Positions 60,200 through 64,000 of a stretch of 64,000 nucleotides of DNA are shown here, piece after piece. Where the stretch lies: the NCBI GenBank assembly GCA_002151545.1, contig CP021237.1:5146001-5210000 (forward strand). Reading direction: 5' to 3'. The stretch is from Sphingobacteriaceae bacterium GW460-11-11-14-LB5. Lineage in GTDB: Bacteria; Bacteroidota; Bacteroidia; Sphingobacteriales; Sphingobacteriaceae. The notes beneath the pieces were generated by a model, which saw only the letters and a list, made by a program, of their open reading frames with translations, made no database searches and was not told the DNA's origin. Position 1 is the stretch's first letter. Each line of letters opens with the position of its first letter. Both the position numbers and the translations under genes were made by a program.

Positions 60200-61336
60200 A
60201 TGCCAACAGCGTTTTCATATTGGGAAAAGGAGTCGTTTTTTACTTACGATATCATCATTATCGGCAGTGGAATTGTAGGTTTAAATGCGGCTATCCAGCT
60301 TAAAAAAACAGCGCCGACTTTAAAAATAGCCATACTGGAAAGGGGCTTTTTACCAAGTGGGGCCAGCACCAAAAATGCGGGTTTTGCATGCTTCGGTAGC
60401 ATTTCTGAACTGATTGAGCAAGAAGAAAGTGCTGGCTTGGATGGCCTTGCATTACTTATAGAAAAACGCTGGAAAGGCCTGCTTAAACTGCGGAGTTTGT
60501 TGGGAGACAAAACCATTGATTACCAATGTTTAGGCGGCTATGAATTATTTAAAAAGGGTGACATTCTTTTGGCCGACACATGTGTATCCAAAATTGAACA
60601 TTTTAACCGTCTCATTAACGATGTTATTGGTGAAGATGCTTTTGGCCTTGCCAATAAGAAGATTAGTGACTTTGGTTTTGAAGGCGTCAGCACTTTAATC
60701 GAAAACCAATACGAAGCACAGATTGATAGTGGTAAAATGATGTTTGCCTTAATTCAATACGCACAAAAAATTGGTGTTAGCCTTTTTAATAACTGTACGG
60801 TAGAAGAAGTTCATTCCGAAATATCCGGTTCGCGACTAATAACCAAAAATGGATCCTTTTTTTGCAAGCAACTGGTGGTCACCACAAATGCATTTATTAA
60901 AGATTTATTGCCCGATATTGATATTAGTCCGGGTCGTGGCCAGGTATTAATTACCAAACCCATTAAAGCGTTAAAAATAGCAGGTACCTTCCATTACGAT
61001 AGCGGTTATTACTATTTCAGAAACATAAATAAAAGGATTTTATTAGGTGGTGGCCGAAATATTGATTTTAAAGCCGAAGAAACAACCGAGTTTGGTCAAA
61101 CTGAACCGGTTCAGCTGGCACTGGAAGATTTATTGAAAAATGTAATCCTCCCTAAAGTTAATTATGAAATCGATTATCGATGGAGTGGTATTATGGCCTT
61201 TGGAAAAATTCTGGAACCATTCATAAAAGAGGTTAAGCCCAATATCTTTTGTGCTACGCGCTGCAATGGAATGGGCATAGCCATTGGTTCGCAAACAGGA
61301 GAAGATGTGGCCAGGCTTCTCCTGAATACATGGTAA
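60200..61336 (+). CDS. FAD-dependent (DAO-type) oxidoreductase
   Basis: A 378-residue flavoprotein of the D-amino acid oxidase-like family. The dinucleotide fold is YDIIIIGSGIVGLNAAIQL near 16-34. LPSGASTKNAGFACFGSISE is the second FAD contact, and RCNGMGIAIGSQTGEDVARL is the C-terminal one. It probably oxidises a secondary or primary amine of an amino acid; the substrate cannot be named. The start is the ATG at 60200. It ends 45 nt before the convergent exported gene. A decayed copy of its last ~25 codons lies 1000 nt downstream. Confidence 0.9.
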   Translation: MPTAFSYWEKESFFTYDIIIIGSGIVGLNAAIQLKKTAPTLKIAILERGFLPSGASTKNAGFACFGSISELIEQEESAGLDGLALLIEKRWKGLLKLRSLLGDKTIDYQCLGGYELFKKGDILLADTCVSKIEHFNRLINDVIGEDAFGLANKKISDFGFEGVSTLIENQYEAQIDSGKMMFALIQYAQKIGVSLFNNCTVEEVHSEISGSRLITKNGSFFCKQLVVTTNAFIKDLLPDIDISPGRGQVLITKPIKALKIAGTFHYDSGYYYFRNINKRILLGGGRNIDFKAEETTEFGQTEPVQLALEDLLKNVILPKVNYEIDYRWSGIMAFGKILEPFIKEVKPNIFCATRCNGMGIAIGSQTGEDVARLLLNTW

Positions 61337-61381
61337 GCTATCATTAAAATCTGCAATATCTGCCATTAACCAGCTGAATAA

Positions 61382-62191
61382 TTACTTTTTAAGCATGGCC
61401 TGCATTTTTTCTATTTTACCTAAATAGTTATTATCCTTAACGATCCACCTTTTTACCTCGTTGCTCCAAATATTAAACTTTTTCACATCTGCTATGATGT
61501 AATACTGGTAAGCTATATTATAAGCCATATCGGCTTTAGCCGTTTCATCATCGCAATTCCTTATCGCATCGATGTAGGTAAGCTGCGCCTCCCTCATTTT
61601 TTTGGCCTGTGTGAGCCAAAAAATTTCCTGTTTATAGCTATCAGTATAATTGCCGTTAAAGGCTTTTATTTTACGCGTTTTTTGGGGACTTGAGACCGTT
61701 TCAGTAACAAAATCTCCCCCATCAAAATAAAAATGAGTATAGGTACCACTTGCTAAATTCTCGAACTTATCTGCTAATTTATACCTCTTCCATTTTTTGT
61801 AGGTTTGTGCCAGTTTACCATAACGGTCTCTACTATTATTTTTACCTATATATTCCAGCTCGCCTGGCGATTCCTCTACTTTAAGCTCAGCCAGTCTTTT
61901 AGCAGGAATAAGCGAAACTTTCATTTCAGTTGGTTCAATTCTACTCTTTACTTCAGCCGTATGTATTGGCAGATAAACATCATTTTCGATCGTAAAAGTC
62001 CCTTTCTGTTTAAAGCTAAGTCCTGCAGAATTATCCAGGTAAACATAACCAAATGTGTAGGGGGCACCGTCATCGAGTGATATGGCGATCCATTTGTTTT
62101 CGCAATCGATTAGCAGTTTGTTGAACTTTAGCCCATTCTGGGCTTTGGCGCCGACGGCGCATAGCAATAGCAGGATGAATAAATATTTCAT
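61382..62191 (-). CDS. Exported protein, tandem paralog 1
   Basis: A 269-residue exported protein of unknown function. The signal peptide is MKYLFILLLLCAVGAKAQ. A beta-rich N-terminal part (to about 110) begins NGLKFNKLLIDCENKWIAIS and includes PTEMKVSLIPAKRLAELKVE. The C-terminal half is helical, with MREAQLTYIDAIRNCDDETA and ADMAYNIAYQYYIIADVKKF, a TPR-like unit. The neighbouring gene at 62337 is a clear paralog with the same layout, and the upstream 40 bp are nearly identical, so both should respond to the same promoter. No known domain is recognised. Confidence 0.78.
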   Translation of the reverse strand: MKYLFILLLLCAVGAKAQNGLKFNKLLIDCENKWIAISLDDGAPYTFGYVYLDNSAGLSFKQKGTFTIENDVYLPIHTAEVKSRIEPTEMKVSLIPAKRLAELKVEESPGELEYIGKNNSRDRYGKLAQTYKKWKRYKLADKFENLASGTYTHFYFDGGDFVTETVSSPQKTRKIKAFNGNYTDSYKQEIFWLTQAKKMREAQLTYIDAIRNCDDETAKADMAYNIAYQYYIIADVKKFNIWSNEVKRWIVKDNNYLGKIEKMQAMLKK

Positions 62192-62261
62192 TTTTCAAGT
62201 CATTTGTGTGTACTTAAATATAGAAATTTATTTACATACAAAACAGCTTGTGAAGCCGATG

Positions 62262-62336
62262 GAAAATGCGGTGGGTATTGCAATTGGTTCGCAAACAGGA
62301 GAAGGTGGCTACATCTTCTCCTGAATAAATGGTAAG
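62262..62336 (+). pseudogene. Decayed copy of the 3' end of the FAD oxidoreductase gene
   Basis: Bases 62283-62304 are identical to 61283-61304 in the intact gene, exactly 1000 nt apart, and the CTTCTCCTGAATA and ATGGTAAGCTAT stretches after it match too. The reading frame still spells GIAIGSQTGE, then shifts. It is too short to encode anything and was carried along by a tandem duplication of the neighbouring exported gene. Confidence 0.85.
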
Positions 62337-63155
62337 CTATAATTTACCAGCCATCATTTTTATTTTATCTCTATAAATATCCTGAGGTATAATCCATCTG
62401 TTTATTTCTTTACACCAAAAATCGAATTTTTCTCTGTTTGCATTTTTATAATACTGGTACGTGATATTGTATGCCATATCTGCTTTAAATGCTTCATCAC
62501 TACAATATATTAATGCGTGCAAATAGGTCTGTTCGGCCTCTTCCATTTTATTTGCCTGTGTAAGCATAAAAATATCCTTCTTATAGGCTTCTGCTTTTTT
62601 TGCATAATTGCCAAAGTTAGCCGTGGTTATTTCAAATGTTTTACGGATTTTTTTATTTTTATCAATTGGATCTTGTTCTATATAACTTGGAGCACCACGT
62701 TCTGTTTCTGATAACGCCAATACATATTTGGAAGCCACATTGTACTCTTTCCAACTGTTATATATTTGAATAAATTTGATGTAACGGTAATTCGTGTTGC
62801 TATTTCCAGCATAGTTTTTATACTTAGTGGGAAATTCTTCAACGGCCAATTCTTTTAATCTTTCAGCTGGAATAATAGCTACTTTAACTTCGGTTGGCTG
62901 AATCCTACTTCTCTGATTATCCACTGTTTTAGGCTTGTATATACCACTATCAATCGTGAATGATCCATAGCAATCAAAGGTAAGCCCTGCCGAATAATCC
63001 AGATATACAAAACCGTAGGCATAAGTGCTTTCACTATCAAGAGACATAGCGATCCACTTATTTTCACACTCCAGTAAACGTTTGTCGAATGTTAACCCAT
63101 TCTGGGCTTTGGCGCCGACGGCGCATAGCAATAGTAGGATAAATAAATATTTCAT
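62337..63155 (-). CDS. Exported protein, tandem paralog 2
   Basis: A 272-residue paralog of the protein at 61382. The signal peptide is the same (MKYLFILLLLCAVGAKAQNG), and the shared features include ECENKWIAMSLDSES, QPTEVKVAIIPAERLKELAVE and the helical end with KADMAYNITYQYYKNANREK. The middle (about 105-175) differs most. The start is the ATG at 63155, matching the paralog; the open frame reaches to a TTG two codons earlier. Like its twin it lies opposite an oxidoreductase 3' end, here only a fragment. Function unknown. Confidence 0.78.
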   Translation of the reverse strand: MKYLFILLLLCAVGAKAQNGLTFDKRLLECENKWIAMSLDSESTYAYGFVYLDYSAGLTFDCYGSFTIDSGIYKPKTVDNQRSRIQPTEVKVAIIPAERLKELAVEEFPTKYKNYAGNSNTNYRYIKFIQIYNSWKEYNVASKYVLALSETERGAPSYIEQDPIDKNKKIRKTFEITTANFGNYAKKAEAYKKDIFMLTQANKMEEAEQTYLHALIYCSDEAFKADMAYNITYQYYKNANREKFDFWCKEINRWIIPQDIYRDKIKMMAGKL

Positions 63156-63278
63156 TATCAAGTTATTTGTGTGTACTTAAATATAGAAATTTATTTAAAC
63201 CAATTCAAAAATTACAATAACATGGATTGTATTTTTACTCCATTTACCGCCAAACACTTAGCACCTAACGCCAAGCGC

Positions 63279-64000
63279 TTACTTAAACACAATCGTCTTA
63301 TTTCCACTCACAAAAACGCGGTCTTCAAAAATAAGTTCCAGGGCTTCTAACAATACTTTTTTCTCTATTTCTTTACCTGCACGAACCATTTCTTTCACCC
63401 CAAAGTTATGATCCACATGATTGGTATGTTGGGTAATAATCGGTCCTTCGTCCAGGTTATCGGTAACAAAATGGGCAGTAGCACCAATAATTTTTACACC
63501 ACGTTCAAAAGCCTGACGGTAGGGATTGGCACCTATAAAAGCGGGCAAAAACGAATGATGGATATTGATGATTTTACCTGCATAATCTTTTACAAAATCA
63601 GCGGATAGAATTCGCATAAATTTGGCCAGCACCAAATAATCTACCCCGAACCGGTTGATAATTTCTTTTACTTCAGCTTCAAATGCACTTTTATCTTTAT
63701 TCGTATGATCGACGTAAAAATAGGGAATACCCAATTTTTCAGTAAAATCCCTCAGGCTTTCATAATTACCAATTACACACCTAACATTGGCCCCTAAAGT
63801 TTTAAACTGATTTTTAATCAGTATCTCGGCTAAACAATGGTACTCTTTAGTGACCAAAACAGCAATCTGTTTTTCCTGCTGGGTAATTAAATTTACCTCG
63901 GCAGCATTGGGCAAATTTTCTAAAAGTTTTTCTCTTAATTTATCTGCATCCTCTAAATTTCCGGTACAGGCAATACGGGTAAAAAAAGATTTATTGGCTT
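63279..64000 (-). CDS. purU: Formyltetrahydrofolate deformylase, 3' part
   Basis: The C-terminal part of PurU, which hydrolyses 10-formyl-tetrahydrofolate to formate and tetrahydrofolate and so balances one-carbon units for purine synthesis. The frame is open to the window edge, so the N-terminal ACT domain is only partly visible (ACTGNLEDADKLREKL). The hydrolase domain has VLVTKEYHCLAEIL, the FMRILSADFVKDYAGKIINI segment, the catalytic region NIHHSFLPAFIGANPYRQAF and DNLDEGPIITQ with the conserved Asp. The C-terminus is complete. A TTG inside the frame at 63914 is not the start. Confidence 0.95.
   Translation of the reverse strand, partial: ANKSFFTRIACTGNLEDADKLREKLLENLPNAAEVNLITQQEKQIAVLVTKEYHCLAEILIKNQFKTLGANVRCVIGNYESLRDFTEKLGIPYFYVDHTNKDKSAFEAEVKEIINRFGVDYLVLAKFMRILSADFVKDYAGKIINIHHSFLPAFIGANPYRQAFERGVKIIGATAHFVTDNLDEGPIITQHTNHVDHNFGVKEMVRAGKEIEKKVLLEALELIFEDRVFVSGNKTIVFK

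Noticed and set aside
62082..62324. Plus-strand frame ending in GIAIGSQTGEGG
   Set aside because: It is mostly the antisense of the exported gene; only the decayed oxidoreductase tail in it is meaningful, and that is reported as a pseudogene fragment.

Overview
The window is a gene-dense, AT-rich chromosomal segment of a Bacteroidota bacterium, most likely Sphingobacteriaceae (Pedobacter-like). Several things point there: -7 boxes of the TAnnTTTG type instead of TATAAT, almost no Shine-Dalgarno leaders, two 7TMR-DISM sensor kinases, a SusC-type plug sequence, WG-repeat and VIT proteins, an S16 protein with a long acidic tail, and palindromic intergenic repeats starting with CGTCAT. I see no phage, integrase, transposase, CRISPR array, tRNA or rRNA. 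Most of it reads as core chromosome with small lineage-specific insertions.

Layout. 1-9.7 kb: 3' part of oligopeptidase B, a small membrane protein, an M16 peptidase, peptide deformylase, an Mrp/Nfu iron-sulfur pair, a membrane-anchored GT51 transglycosylase fused to an AsmA-like region, hpt and psd. 9.8-16.1 kb (minus): MscS channel, rplS, three small secreted or repeat proteins including a WG-repeat protein, and a kinase/regulator pair. 16.2-18.8 kb (minus): rpsP-rimM-lipoprotein-trmD. 18.9-27.2 kb: a deoxyribonucleotidase, a 1032-residue VIT/vWA protein carrying a SusC-like plug segment, a YbjQ protein, pfkA, a DsbD system split into two genes, and birA. 27.3-30.4 kb (plus): rsfS-ftsH-LUD. 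30.4-36.6 kb: an LpxR-like outer-membrane protein, a secreted protein of unknown function, a second kinase/regulator pair and a KAS III enzyme. 36.6-42.4 kb (minus): TPR protein, zinc-ribbon and Nif3 pair, NHL lipoprotein, TM2 and DUF2752 proteins. 42.6-47.4 kb (plus): mfd, a DUF4143 ATPase and a DUF3820 protein. 47.7-54.2 kb: FrnE-type oxidoreductase, a large M14 peptidase, and metE behind a cobalamin riboswitch. 54.3-64 kb: thioesterase, methyltransferase, cdsA, DUF2007 and CPBP proteins, dus, apaG, a YugP-like protease, an FAD oxidoreductase, two tandem exported paralogs, and the 3' part of purU.

The most interesting points are these. (1) The VIT/vWA/DUF2135 protein contains a plug segment of the kind found in SusC receptors. 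(2) A segment of about 1 kb was tandemly duplicated; it copied an exported gene and left a decayed tail of the neighbouring oxidoreductase gene. (3) A matching inverted repeat, ATACCC-N6-sGGTATATTTA, lies 50-60 bp upstream of a secreted-protein gene beside each of the two kinase/regulator pairs. (4) In several genes the -7 box is so close to the start codon that the mRNA should be leaderless. (5) A perfect tandem pair of 32-bp palindromes combines the mfd terminator with the promoter of the next gene.

Limits: all function calls come from reading motifs and known family architecture. No database search was run, and promoter and terminator calls are pattern-based.
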